From contig NW_026252096.1 of the NCBI RefSeq assembly GCF_025399195.1, forward strand, positions 248,001 through 312,000: 64,000 nt of DNA, read 5' to 3'. This stretch comes from Umbelopsis ramanniana AG (lineage: Eukaryota > Mucoromycota > Umbelopsidomycetes > Umbelopsidales > Umbelopsidaceae). A model generated the notes under the pieces. It was not told where the DNA came from. It searched no databases and saw nothing but the letters and a program-made list of their open reading frames with translations. Numbering within the stretch: the first letter of the stretch is position 1; every line of letters starts with the position of its first letter. The position numbers and the translations under genes are program-made. This document shows, piece after piece, positions 47,843 to 59,060 of this stretch.

Positions 47843-48850
47843 ATTGAATTTCCTTCAAATCTAATGTGTAATTGAATTTAGAAACTTGTATCCAAGGATG
47901 CTGCACTGACTGAATCGAATTGCTTACGGTGCAACTTGGAGAGAGAGAAAAAAAATCAGTAATCCTCGGTCGGTCGATTAGATCAGGCGAAAATGGCCAC
48001 CAGCAAAACAAAATGTGACTGTTCTTGTCATCATTCCAATTTGGGAACAAAAAAAAATGTTGTGTAGAGCAGCGTCAAGGATGAGAATAGATCCAATAAT
48101 AAGCGTGAGGATACCCTTGAGTTTCTTAATTGAAAAATAAAAGGGTTCGCCAAATTCTACTAATTTACAACATTTCTGTTCTACTTGCTATTAACAGCAA
48201 CAAATGTTTCTACTGTCTATAGCTAAAGTTATAAGATGATGACAATGTCTTGATGGTGAAGGAGCAAGTACGTATTTAAACTAAATAACATTGCTAGCAT
48301 ATATTTCATAATATAAGTTATATTCAGACGTTATTTAACCCACTACTGTTCATTTTTACGGATTGCTACTGAAAATGTCTGCAACAAACGATATATAAAT
48401 CTCTCTTCAATGGAAAAGTGGTACAGACAGCCAACCCATCAGTTCCTTCCCAGAGAAGAGTTTCGGATGTTCACTTTTGTGATTTACAAATATATCACAT
48501 TTGCCGAGAACATCAAGCAGGTATTGAAGGTACCAACGGCATGGCATTTTATAATTTATTTTGCGTATCATTCGCGTGAACTAAGAAGTATGAATACTCT
48601 TCACAATGGCAATCGATTGTTTACACTAGGAAGGTGAACGATGCTTTACCGGCAATTATGCGAGGTTTTTGGCTTCTGTCCTATATGATATAAAATATCT
48701 TTGCGAATGTCAACAGACTTGCCCACTCAACCAAGCTCTTCATATGGTCGTTTTCATTTATGACATTTCTTTTATTTTTTTAAAATTCCGCTGTTTAAAT
48801 TTCTTTGGCAATCAGCGAAAGGGTAGCTGATCGGCATAAGACTTGACAGT
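47843..48850. promoter_or_regulatory. Divergent intergenic region, ZC3H15 / Tad1
   Basis: About 1 kb lies between divergent genes. It is AT-rich, with repeated ATATAT and poly-T stretches near 48280-48400 and 48765-48782. A 75-codon plus frame at 48410-48637 has no recognisable features. No RNA gene was seen. Confidence 0.45.
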
Positions 48851-50785
48851 ATGGCCAAGCCATGGCTTACGGAAAATCACAGCCAAGAGTTTGCTGATGC
48901 AATTGCTGATGCCTGTTTGAACCAATACCAAGCGCTTCCAAATTCAGGAAAACCTAGTGTCAAAGGTACGAAGCACGAATGGACCATTCTGGCTGGAATC
49001 TGTCTCGTGCAGCATGCCGCGCTAGGTCATTCCAATTCAGCAAAGCAAAAAAGCAACCAAAAAGATATTACTATAGACAATGAACGATATCAAATATCTG
49101 TTGTGGCTTTAGGGTAAAGCTATTTTTTAAACTGTTGCCCTTTGTCGCTATACCTGCAAATTAATGATGACCAGCAGGACCGGACTGAAGTGCTTGCCAC
49201 TAAGTAAATTGAGCCAACGGGGAGATGCGGTCCAGGATAGTCACGCCGAAGTAATTACGCGGCGTGGTTTCATAAAGTAGGTACAACTTTATGGCCAAAT
49301 TAAGATTGTATATCTGTAATTAAATGGAAGTATTTTAACTAGGTATTTACTTGACGAAGTTGCAAGTTATAATGCAGAACAACCAAGTATCTTTGAGCCT
49401 GTCGATGAAAAATCGCGGAAATTGAGAGTGAAAAGCTCATATACTTTTCACATGTACATAAGTCAAGCCCCATGTTAGTATCTTGTTTCATCTTGTATGC
49501 TTTTTCAACATTACATCTTGTTTGACTGGCTTTATGAAATATGCTAGGCGGTGATGCATCAATGACCGAACTCGAAGCGATACAATCAAAAGAATCACTA
49601 CTAGCACACATGGAAGGAAAAAAGCGAAAAGCAACAGATCAGGAGGTAGAATGTAATTCTTTATCATTGTACACATACAAATTTAAGCGACAAAAGCTGC
49701 ATAAGAAAAGTGATGATATACCTGAAGGAAACGACTTCGAGACGACTACTGTGCGTAGAGGCAGGGTTGGCTATCAAGAATTTGGTATTCTCAGAACAAA
49801 ACCTGGTAGGGTTGACTCCGAGCCAACGTTATCCATGTCATGCAGGTACGTCTATCATTAATTGAATGAGCATTCATGTTCATACTCACCTAGGTCTGCT
49901 TAACTCAGTGACAAGTTGGCTCGTTGGAACGTTCTGGGATTGCAATCGGCGTTATTAGCCATGATTATAGATCCAGTATATCTAGACAGCGTGATAGTAA
50001 ATCAAATGTTTGATTTACAAGCCTTACAACGAGCACTTTATGGTCGACTGTCTAATTTGCCTAGTGAGTACTCAAAACTACCACATGGGATCCTCGATCT
50101 ATATAACTGATAACATGCCAAAGCGTTGGAATCTCCATATCGACGGAATCAACCACGCATTCTACACACCGAACGACAATATTCATGTTCAAAGCAAATA
50201 CTTGAAACAAAAGTTCCAGCGTCTGATGTAATAACGTGCAATACATGTAAGCAAAGTTCCCTTTTTGCCGCATGTTAATTGCCAAAAAGGAAGGAGATCA
50301 TAACTTCCACATAGCCATAGAGTGGGTTCTAGGCATGCCAAAGTGCGAAGTAATTGTCAATGGCCGTCGCCAAGGAGCACCTAAGCCCAAAAACGGGCAG
50401 TATGATCTCAAGTCTAGGTATGACATTCCAAGCAACGAAGTGTTATGTGTGTGTTTGTTCTACTAACGCAACTGTAGGGTAACAATATGTAAACTCTCCC
50501 TGTTTCAACGGTTTGCGCCATTATATAAACAACTCAAAGGCGTAAGGTAAAGGCAGATACGAGAGGAAAGTTACCACAAGTTAATGCTTTCAGAATTTCT
50601 TACGCAGCCCTTTTGTCACTAGCCCTTCAGCCACCAACTGGGTATACCAAGATGTAAAAAGTAAAGCAGTGGATTATAATGCAGCAAAATCAGCCTTACT
50701 TGAAAATTGCTTCCAGGATTGGGTTCAGACTCCAGAGGATATGTATCTGTTTGATTTGGAAGGTATCATAACAAGCCACACATAA
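48851..50785 (+). CDS. TAD1: tRNA-specific adenosine deaminase 1
   Basis: Nine exons (48851-49113, 49178-49276, 49343-49473, 49548-49845, 49909-50063, 50124-50246, 50315-50417, 50478-50546, 50608-50785) close in frame to 472 aa. The family N-terminus FADAIADACLNQYQALP leads to the deaminase core. That core has DSHAEVITRRGF (zinc His and catalytic Glu), QAPCGDAS (first Cys) and SMSCSDKLARWNVLG (second Cys). A later VNGRRQGAPKPKNG segment is also typical of ADAR/ADAT1 proteins. The enzyme converts A37 to inosine in tRNA-Ala. The last exon could instead splice at GTATCA near 50763 into a short downstream exon, so the last few residues are uncertain. FERRY3-like starts 191 bp further on the same strand. 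Confidence 0.94.
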
Positions 50786-50976
50786 TTCTTCGATGTCGAG
50801 TTAGACTATCATCAATAAATGTGGTTTTACCAAGGCAAAACGGCATTTTCAAATTTTTGTGTGGTGGGTTGGAATGCCTTCAAAGGGATTGTGACTGCAA
50901 TTCCGGCCGACGAAAGGGTTGGTTCGAGAAGCGCGAGCGGAGGTTAGTGGCAAGCAGCAACTCTTGGACGGTCCTG

Positions 50977-53856
50977 ATGCAGCCATTCGCACTAGTTCAT
51001 ACGGATTTCACTGCTGACGTTCAGCTGAGCCTCGCTCCACATCGTCCATTGAAAACCTTTGCCATCAAATTTGCACCGGGCGATTTAATTCATGACAATG
51101 TTCGTAACTTCATGAAGAAACACAGCATTCCTGCATATCTAGAGCTCAGCATCCTCTCCACCATCGGGACATTGTATGAAAGGAGCATACAGAAGCGCAG
51201 AGAAGATTGCCTTGGGAATGATTCCGACCTTGATTTACAAGCTATGAAGGAAGGTCGCCGAGCGTTTATAAGCTGCTATGAGGACCACACTCAAGAGTTT
51301 CACAACAGCAGTGCACAGGTACAGAGAGCTAGGAGATAATAGATGCAGTTGAATTCATCCATTCACCGAGAATTATTTCGCAGGATACTTTTGCTACAGC
51401 CTATTATACTCTGGTACATTCTCCTATACCCTCCATCTTCGATACCATCCTTGAATTGGAACAGAATTACGCATTATCTATAACTCAATTGATACAAGCC
51501 CGAGATAATGAAATTAAAAACATAAAGGACAGGTGAGTCTCCCGTATGCAATGTTTTTACCTTTTGAAAAATATATTGACCTTTGGCAGACATGAGAGAG
51601 AGGTTGGAGATTCGATCAGCGCTCGACCTACTTATCTCATAACCCAGCAGGTGGAGGAATTGGAAGTGTGTCAGGCAACCTGGGCGTCAGATATTCATGA
51701 GACACAGATCACCCAAAAACGAGAATATCGTGATTTTATAATCCAATTGTATCAAGAATACCAAGCTCGAGTGGCTCAGTCTCAACAAGGAAATCTCCCA
51801 AATGGCGTAAATCATTCCAAACCTTCGGATATTATTGATGGCAAAGAAATTGTTTCAGCTACCATCAATAGAATGAAAACCAACACAAAGCCAAATGTCA
51901 GTTCAGAATCAGAAGAGCAACATCAAGGCGACACCGACTCCCAAGATCAAGCAACCGAAGGATCTAGTTTATCTCGTAGCAGAAGAGGAAGTTCGTCAAG
52001 CTCGCTGCTAAAGTATGCATCGGAAAACCTGGAAAATAGAGAAGATGGAGACAAGAGGGCATCACCTGTAAGTAAGCTCGTCATTATAAAAAGCATTCCA
52101 GACCCTTTGATAAATGCGGCGTTAAAAACCAAAAATTTTCAGCAGAGTCTCAATATACCGGATCCAAGCTTACAGCGGATGGTGAAAAGTATTGAACAAA
52201 TGGGATTTCCGAAAGAACAAGCCGAATGCGCATTAGGGATGACAAATTCTAACGTGGAGCAAGCCATTGTACTTCTCTTGGAGCAACCTGAAAAGGTAGA
52301 GGCGGCTTTGACGTCGGCAGCTTCAGAACGGCTAGTACAAAAGTCTACCTCAAACCGAGCAAGCAACAAGAGACTTTCTGTAAACAAACCTACCCGGCCA
52401 AGTGCTCAAGGCCACTACCGTAGCGAATCGGGTAATCCATCTAGCCCACGCCAAAGCACATTCCAAAGGTCTGTTACAACACCGGCGTCCATTAGTGATA
52501 CATTGAACAAAAATGCCAGATCCTGGAGTCCTATCACATTTCTTCAACAACAAAAGCAGGCCATGGAAAATACCAATGTCAGCTCAGTTAGGAGGTTGGG
52601 TGGATGGTTGGGAAAAGCCATGGAGAATCTTGGTCTCGAAGACAACGGCAAGTGAGTATCAAACCATAGAATCCAATGAAACTTTTTTTTCCAGCTAATG
52701 TAGTCTGACTAATTTGCACATTAGCCCGTACGCAACTGCATCCAGCCATATGCATACATCACAGCTCGTCGAATCGTTTACCATCACTCTCGGAACAGCA
52801 CAGACTCGTGCAACACATAATTTAAGGCTCCTGGTGACAGACGAGAATTCCGAAATATTTTGTCCTGACATTCAGGATACAGGACGCGAATTGGCCTATC
52901 GAGCGCAAAATGCAAATAATCTGTACTCTGATCAACTAAGCGCTATTGTTGTTTTAGTGGACATTAAAGAAGTTCAAATTGAGCGATCGACATTGAATGA
53001 TAAGCCCTTTAATCGCGGGTGGACACGGTATAGGAACGGTCAAGGCAGTAATCAAGGTAAGACGGATTCCACTATGCAGGATTTTTTTCAAACACAGATC
53101 GGCCTCTAATCATCCCGCCTTAAAGCATTGTTCTCCAGATGCCATCAATCGACGGAGTTTCACTTCCCAGACATTGACTCTCAACTTCAGACGATTGAAA
53201 ATGATTATGTCGACAACCAAAGAACAGTGGATGAAGGCGATTTCTTTATTACTAGGCACTCCAATTTGCCTCTGACTCAGATCGTTTTTCACTTGGTTAT
53301 TGATGGAGATGGTAAGTGCTAAGCCGATGAACTGCGGAAAAGCACGTATGGTGAATTGCACCTTAGCCAAGCATTTATTTATCCATTTTCAGCTATTTCT
53401 CGGGTGGAGCTTACAAGTCGGCATCCCATTCTGTCTGGACTTCGTAACATCCTACGTTTCACCACGCGATATGAAATTGGGTCTTTGTCATTACCTCTAC
53501 TTTTATTACCTAATTACGTCTTGGAACAGCCAGAGCAGTATTTCTTCTCCACCATATTAGGGGCTAAACCCAGCCAAGGATCTACATGGCTTTACAAACG
53601 AGGAGAAGTGGTCATGAAGTGCGTGAAAGGATTCCTTATTGAAAGCTCTCGTCTTGGCAAAGCCGGCCCGATTGAGCGATGTTTCAATTTCCTCTTGCCA
53701 AAAAATACCCAAATATTTAGCACCCATTCAGGGGCAAGCGTCGGCGACAGCTTGAGCGACACAAGAAACGGCCAACAACAACAACCTCATGTAGACTTGG
53801 AAATAGCTTTCCAACAATTTAGAGGCATGCTGGTAGAGCTATTCCGAGCAACTTGA
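50977..53856 (+). CDS. C12orf4/FERRY3-like protein (DUF2362) with UBA domain
   Basis: Six exons (50977-51318, 51384-51532, 51590-52651, 52725-53056, 53126-53311, 53393-53856) close to 681 aa. The N-terminal part (KTFAIKFAPGDLIHDNV) and the coiled-coil region (YYTLVHSPIPSIFDTILELEQNYALS) align by eye with animal C12orf4. So do the C-terminal DUF2362 blocks: ESFTITLGTAQTRATHNLRLL, QSTEFHFPDIDSQL, FFITRHSNLPLTQIVFHL, HPILSGLRNILR and EVVMKCVKGFLIESS. Animal C12orf4 is subunit Fy-3 of the FERRY Rab5 effector that tethers mRNAs to early endosomes. Here a roughly 270-residue insertion between coiled coil and DUF2362 holds a UBA domain (MVKSIEQMGFPKEQAECALG, residues about 370-410) and a Ser-rich linker. 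Start chosen at MQPFALVHTD; the longer open frame upstream lacks an ATG. Confidence 0.85.
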
Positions 53857-54719
53857 CGAATCCTATAGTGTATTTTTATGCGCCTTGTTTAATCCATAAC
53901 CTTTCTGTCCTTACCAAAATAACAACTATTAAACCGAGCCCCTCCAACAAATGCAATACGATAGATGACGTACAAACATAGACTCTACTGTAGTGTTGCC
54001 CTGAGTAAAAAATTATCATTTCTATTTATAATTGGGTGGTAAGTCTCAAAAATAGAACGATTTACGGGCTTAAACCAAACTGCATGCAACGCTCTGTCCA
54101 ACTTAAAAGCGGCTCCAGTATACTCTTGAAAGGTATAGCATATAACTCTAATAATGTCGGTCCGAGATGTAAAGACTTATATGAAAGTGATTAGCTTATT
54201 TTTACAATGACCATACTTTTTGGGCATATCATTGTGTGCCTTCAGGCACTTTGAAGAAGCGAAATTGCCACGCGAGTCGCTGACGTGTAAAATTTTTTTC
54301 ACTGCGCGCAGACCGGAAGTAAACACATCCGATACCGAACGTTTGCGTGTCCGCCGACAACTCTTGATTATACATCTATTTTGACTAAGAGAAATGATGA
54401 CCAAGGCGCAGACTATAAGCACATTGTTATATTGTAGTATTTTGATTTGCTAAGAATGCCCCAAAAGCCCAGCAAACAAAAAAAAAACGGTTTCAAAAAT
54501 AAAAGAACGCGCAACATTTCTCTTTTCCTCTATCGGATAACCCTACTGCATCCACACACATAAATCTGCTTGACATTCTTCTCCATTCATACAAACGCCA
54601 ACCCGCCCTCTTTTTTACACCTGAAACAACTTTTTGTTTTTCTTTATTTCTAGTTGTTCCAACTTCGTTTTCATTCATCACCTTCTTTCACTTAATATCA
54701 CACCACTTATACCTCCCTG
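53857..54719. promoter_or_regulatory. Intergenic, promoter of multi-pass membrane gene
   Basis: 863 bp lies between two plus-strand genes. The final 200 bp before 54720 are strongly pyrimidine-rich (TTCTC, CCCTC, TTTCT runs), like the 26.8 kb SHMT leader. An 81-codon minus frame (54177-54422) has no domain. No RNA gene was recognised. Confidence 0.45.
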
Positions 54720-55724
54720 ATGCTTGCCAATATTACACGTCAGCTCATTCGGGTAATACAATTCTTGAGTGCCCTTGGTACACTCATTGGCCATTGCAAA
54801 GAGACTGCCTTCATCAATGTCTACGAAACATTAATCGACAACGATACATCCGATGCAATGTCGGATACCTTTGTACCTCAAGTACCATCCGTAGTACTGT
54901 TTCTGGTTTCTGCACTATCAATGGTTGCTAGCTTGACAATTGCCGCGTTAGCATTTCGCAGGGTGGTTAGGATTCAGCGCATTGAACGTGCAGTAGCCTT
55001 CTGTATGGTACTGTTGTGGGGTATTTCTGTTACTGCTGTTTTCGCGTTGGATGGACAGTTCTTCACGGCCAACGACGCCGATTCTCCTTCTGACACGAAC
55101 GACACCGATTACAACGTCGAGATACAACTTATTACCTCGATTGATGTCACTAGGGCACTGGCTTTGGTGGCTCTTGCAAGTTGGATAGCTGGTTTGATGG
55201 GCTCTTTGTTGTCAGACTGCTTTTCCGACTGCCGACAAACTCATGACATGGAGGAAAAGGCTCAACTGAGTAACTGGCCACTGAATATGACAGCCCCACC
55301 GGAATACAGTGAACGATATGGAGAATTGCCTCACCACACATCTTTGAAACCTCCTTCAACTTTAACTTCAAGCTCATCGTATAATCGAAACTCTTTCTAC
55401 AAAACACCTATGGAAGTTGCTACTCGTTCCAACTCTCCCATGGTCCTTAGTCATTATGAGGACATGTCTTCTACGCACAGTTGGGAATCGTCTAGCCCTT
55501 CCAGTCCTCTAACTCCAACGCATGGCTTGGAGTTACCGCTCCAGGCACATAGCATACCTGACGACCCAGCCACAACCAACGGCCTGCGCCCCTTTTCAGG
55601 CATCCCAACTATCCGAATCCTGCCCGATGGTCCTGAGCAAGATGTGTTGCCAACTTCATTTGCATATCTTATCACTAATCCCAAACCTGTGGCTAGTCTT
55701 CGTCGCGCCAGTTCTTTGGGTTAG
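54720..55724 (+). CDS. Multi-pass membrane protein with PPEY tail
   Basis: Single exon, 334 aa; the ATG is the first in frame after a pyrimidine-rich leader. Hydrophobic helices lie at about residues 57-82 (SVVLFLVSALSMVASLTIAA), 91-110 (VAFCMVLLWGISVTAVFALD) and 143-165 (ALALVALASWIAGLMGSLLS); a weaker one near residue 8-25 may make four. The loop between helices 2 and 3 is acidic and Asn-rich. The ~170-residue C-terminal tail is Ser/Pro-rich, probably cytosolic, and carries APPEYSERYG, a PPxY motif that could bind an Rsp5-type WW-domain ligase (inference). The layout is MARVEL- or SUR7-like, but no signature is decisive. Function unknown. Confidence 0.75.
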   Translation: MLANITRQLIRVIQFLSALGTLIGHCKETAFINVYETLIDNDTSDAMSDTFVPQVPSVVLFLVSALSMVASLTIAALAFRRVVRIQRIERAVAFCMVLLWGISVTAVFALDGQFFTANDADSPSDTNDTDYNVEIQLITSIDVTRALALVALASWIAGLMGSLLSDCFSDCRQTHDMEEKAQLSNWPLNMTAPPEYSERYGELPHHTSLKPPSTLTSSSSYNRNSFYKTPMEVATRSNSPMVLSHYEDMSSTHSWESSSPSSPLTPTHGLELPLQAHSIPDDPATTNGLRPFSGIPTIRILPDGPEQDVLPTSFAYLITNPKPVASLRRASSLG

Positions 55725-55873
55725 AAACCGTAAACAACATGTTAAACATTTTGTCTTTTGTAAATACTGCATTGTTATTTTTGTTTTATTCGTACCTATA
55801 GTTTTGTTTGAGATCAAAAACAGGCAAGCCCTGACAGCTGCCTTTCATAAACGTGATTTTCTAAGAAACCATA

Positions 55874-56416
55874 TTATACTCTTATTCGAGTAATTCGCTG
55901 TTGAGGACCGTACCGCAAAATTCTGCTTAAACCTACAGGGACGGTATGTTTCATTTTCCTAGGCGGATACACGCCGATCCGATAAGAGTTGATACTGGCC
56001 CACAAATCTAGGCACTCCAGGAAGATAATCTTACTGACACTGTGGCAGGGTTTGTGAGAATCAGGCGGATTTTCAACGAAGAAGAGATCTCCATGTGCTA
56101 TACCATCAAACACAGAACTTGACCAAGCCTTCATGTTAGTGACTTCTGTCTCATCAATGATAGAAATGTTGCGTTCCCTTGCAGTGTGAGTCAGTCCATT
56201 AAGGAAATGAAATAAACGAAGTCGAACATAGTCCCCATTATGCGACACATAATGCGAGTATGATTTTGAAGTTAGGGTGATGGCTGTCACAGATGATAGT
56301 GGGTTATCACTTGAATATCGCCCATTACTCCGCCGTCGGTAAACCATATCAGTGACTGCCTGATTGAGCAGTATGTCTATAATGTTTAATATTATTTCTT
56401 GCGGAAGGAGCTGCAT
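55874..56416 (-). CDS. F-box-like protein
   Basis: A single open frame of 180 codons. It opens MQLLPQEIILNIIDILLNQA, matching the start of F-box domains (LP-x-E-I-x-x-x-I), followed by a region with TAITLTSKSYSHYVSHN, where F-box proteins typically carry their conserved S/C-R/K-x-W/Y segment. No repeats follow. It may act as an SCF adaptor, but the domain is weak and the protein short. It is convergent with the membrane-protein gene, 149 bp from its stop. Further 5' exons cannot be excluded, since a minus frame continues upstream without good splice sites. Confidence 0.55.
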   Translation of the reverse strand: MQLLPQEIILNIIDILLNQAVTDMVYRRRSNGRYSSDNPLSSVTAITLTSKSYSHYVSHNGDYVRLRLFHFLNGLTHTARERNISIIDETEVTNMKAWSSSVFDGIAHGDLFFVENPPDSHKPCHSVSKIIFLECLDLWASINSYRIGVYPPRKMKHTVPVGLSRILRYGPQQRITRIRV

Positions 56417-57187
56417 TGGTGCCTTTAAAAGTCAGGTCAGGACAAAGCGTAAAAAGTTGGAAAGGAGTGTAAGAAGCAAGAACAAGAGAGAAAGAGATGT
56501 GAAAAAAGAAGTGGATAACGAGTAGAGTCATGAGATAACTCACAGGTTTTTTTGTAAAGGGTTACACCATCTCGTCGTGTTCAGGGTCCAGTAAGAAAGC
56601 ATAGTGTAACCGACGCCAGTGTAATATTGAGCGTAAAGGAGTCGCTTTGTAACCCCACAATTAGCCAGAAAAGCATTTCATGTGTACTACGAACTTCATT
56701 AACTGAGCGGAGATGGCAATGCATCAAGCCAGCATTGCGACTACTGATAAAGCGAGAAGTTAACGATAGTAGTGCGACCTTTGCCGTCTGAAAAGCTGCT
56801 GTGATGTCGCGAATGACCACAAGTACCTGAATAAAGATGGGCTTTACGTGAAGGATGCTCTTTTAAACCTGAGGGATGGGACAAGGTAGCACAGTAAAAA
56901 AAAAAAAAAAACCACCAGAACCCACATTCGTATGCATGTGTTCGTACCGCAGGAAGCGAATCAAATTGCCATGAAAACAACGTACAACCAGAGCTACTGA
57001 ATCCATTGGACCAAACTAATCTTGACCACCTCAAAATCAATACGCATAGACAGACCTTACATTATGCGAATAAAGCATTATCATTGGCATAGGCACCAGA
57101 AATATAATCAAGAAAAATAAAAATCATTTACAATGCTTTGTTTAATACGATGGTGTCTCTATATTACTAATAATTTTTTCCATCTCG
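56417..57187. other. Intergenic with 18-A tract
   Basis: 771 bp lies between two minus-strand genes. It includes an A-run of about 18 at 56894-56911 (T-run on the minus strand). Minus frames at 56581-57040 have no recognisable domains. It should hold the promoter of the F-box-like gene and the 3' UTR of the acinus-like gene. Confidence 0.45.
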
Positions 57188-58697
57188 CTAGTGTGTAGTA
57201 GCACCGTTACTGTGCATGGATTCCAGCCGCTTCGTTGCCACTTCTTCCGATACAGGTTGAAAATACAAAGCTGGTAGCGTTTTCGTTTTCTGAAAGAGTT
57301 CATCCAAAGACAGCACTTTGACAGACCTTGCCCGCAGTGATGTCGTATTTATGCTCTCCGCAGATTGCCTTGGCAGAGCAGCGTTGCTCGGTTTTTCCGT
57401 TTCTGCTGCTGCTCTTTGAAGTTGCTTGGATACCTGCTCTATACCACCCAGTCGGCTCTTCCTAACCCCAGACGATGGTATCTCTTCCGTGGCCATTGGT
57501 TCCTCAGAAGAAGCAGGAGGAGCAATGACACTTGGTAATGCTTGGATTGCTAGCTCCCAGTCGAATTTGATACGCTTTTCGGCGGCTTCTTTCTCTAGCA
57601 CAATCATCTCTTCTGCTTTGCTTTCTGATAACGAACCAACATGGAGTGTTCGTCCAGTGTCAGGTGGAAACACAATATTATCGATATTCTTATGTGCTGC
57701 AGATGCCTCTTCGACGGTTTCATACTGTGATGAGAAACATTCATTAATACTGCTTTTACCACCCGTCTATTGTAGCCGTTCTCAGAGCTGCTATACCAAA
57801 GTTTCACTTACTATAACATAACAATGGGTCTTGATACTATCCATCCAGAACTTTTTCACAATGCCATACTTTTTGGCAAGCTCTTCAGCATGGCGCAGTA
57901 TTAATGGCCGAACAAAGCCTTTGATGTAGACGGCATTGGTCTCTACAGAAATGCTTTCGGGCTCCTGTGATGCTTTTTCTGTATCTATTTCCTGCTTCTG
58001 CGTACCAGCCTTGCTGTCAGATTGTTCTACGCGCTGTGAATTTGTGGTCACGGACTCTGACGGCGTAGTTGTGCCATTTGCTGCTTCGTCTACTTTTGAT
58101 CGCTTCGCTAATATCAAAATGATTCAGTATATGATTCAGTATTCGAAAATGAAGTACAATTCGGTAAAAACTTTAAGACTAACCTTCATTTGACGCATCA
58201 ATTTGATCGCCTTTTCGCTTTGAGCCTCGCTCATCCTCCTGTTCCATTTTTTCAACCGTCGTATCAGGGTGGACGAATCCAGATTCTTTGGTGATGACAG
58301 GACTATGGTCGTGCTCAATTTGTTTTTCAGCTGAACCCTGGAAATCATAAGAGTTGTTTTCCACTGCTGGATCGTCTGGCCATGCATTACCTGCCGGAGC
58401 TGTGTCGTCCGTTGCAAGCTCAGAGGTGGTTTCTTCCGGGATCGGATTGGTAGATAATGGCGCTTCTTCTTTTTCTGTTTCTGGCTCTGAAGCCTTTTCT
58501 TCCGTCGCGTTGGTAGCCTGTACTTCAGTTGCATCGGCAGCGGTTTCCGCGTCGTTCTTGTCAGCAGTTTGATCTAGTGCTTCTTGGAGTCGGGCAATTA
58601 GCTCATCTTTTTTACCCTTGGTTGGTAAATTGCGCTTAGTGAGCTCTTCCTTTAGGTCGACTACACGTAGCTTGCTTAGATCTTCAGGTAAAGCCAT
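57188..58697 (-). CDS. Acinus-like protein (SAP, RRM-like, RSB motif)
   Basis: Three exons (58697-58184, 58107-57812, 57724-57188) give 448 aa. Residues 7-41 are a SAP domain (LSKLRVVDLKEELTKRNLPT). An acidic, Ala/Glu/Thr-rich linker follows. Residues about 230-315 form an RRM-like domain (AVYIKGFVRPLILRHAEELA ... KTHCYVIYETVEEASAA, then TLHVGSLSE). Near the C-terminus lies VLSLDELFQKTKTLPALYFQ, which matches the RNPS1-SAP18-binding (RSB) motif of acinus. This order of SAP, RRM and RSB is specific to acinus, the scaffold of the ASAP complex that joins the exon-junction complex and modulates splicing in the nucleus. Animal acinus is much longer; the short form fits fungal and plant relatives. 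Confidence 0.88.
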
Positions 58698-59060
58698 AGT
58701 GATGAACTACTTTTTTTTTTTATAAAGAGAAAAAGTAGGGTTTATCGCAAAGTTGCGAACGCTCCATAATGCGGCAGACAAATTTGGTCATCTCCAGTCC
58801 CAAAATTTCAGTTCACGTCACCGAAGCTTGAACTGACTGCCTGAAGACCGAACTGCTCTGTCAAAATCAATGGGCAATACATTCAGTATCCAACATACTA
58901 TGTAAATAAGAATTCTATCTTCTATTTTTCTTTTCTCTAAATTTTATGTCATCTATAATGGCCATTTTCATAGGAATAAAAGATAAACACTGATCAATGC
59001 AGAATATGAATTCAACGTGTCTAAACACTGGGTTCTTCTCCAAAGCATCTTTAAATTTTT
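58698..59060. other. Acinus-like promoter / IMPase 3' flank
   Basis: 363 bp lies between two minus-strand genes. A T-run lies at 58710-58719, just upstream of the acinus-like ATG. No other element was recognised. Confidence 0.45.

Noticed and set aside
50821-50976. Upstream extension of the FERRY3-like gene
   Set aside because: The open frame has only a GTG at its start and does not resemble the family N-terminus; the ATG at 50977 fits better.
53057-53138. CCAG acceptor just before ATGCCATC in the FERRY3-like gene
   Set aside because: Wrong phase; the TTAAAG acceptor at 53125 gives a 69-nt intron and the conserved CHQSTEFHFP frame.
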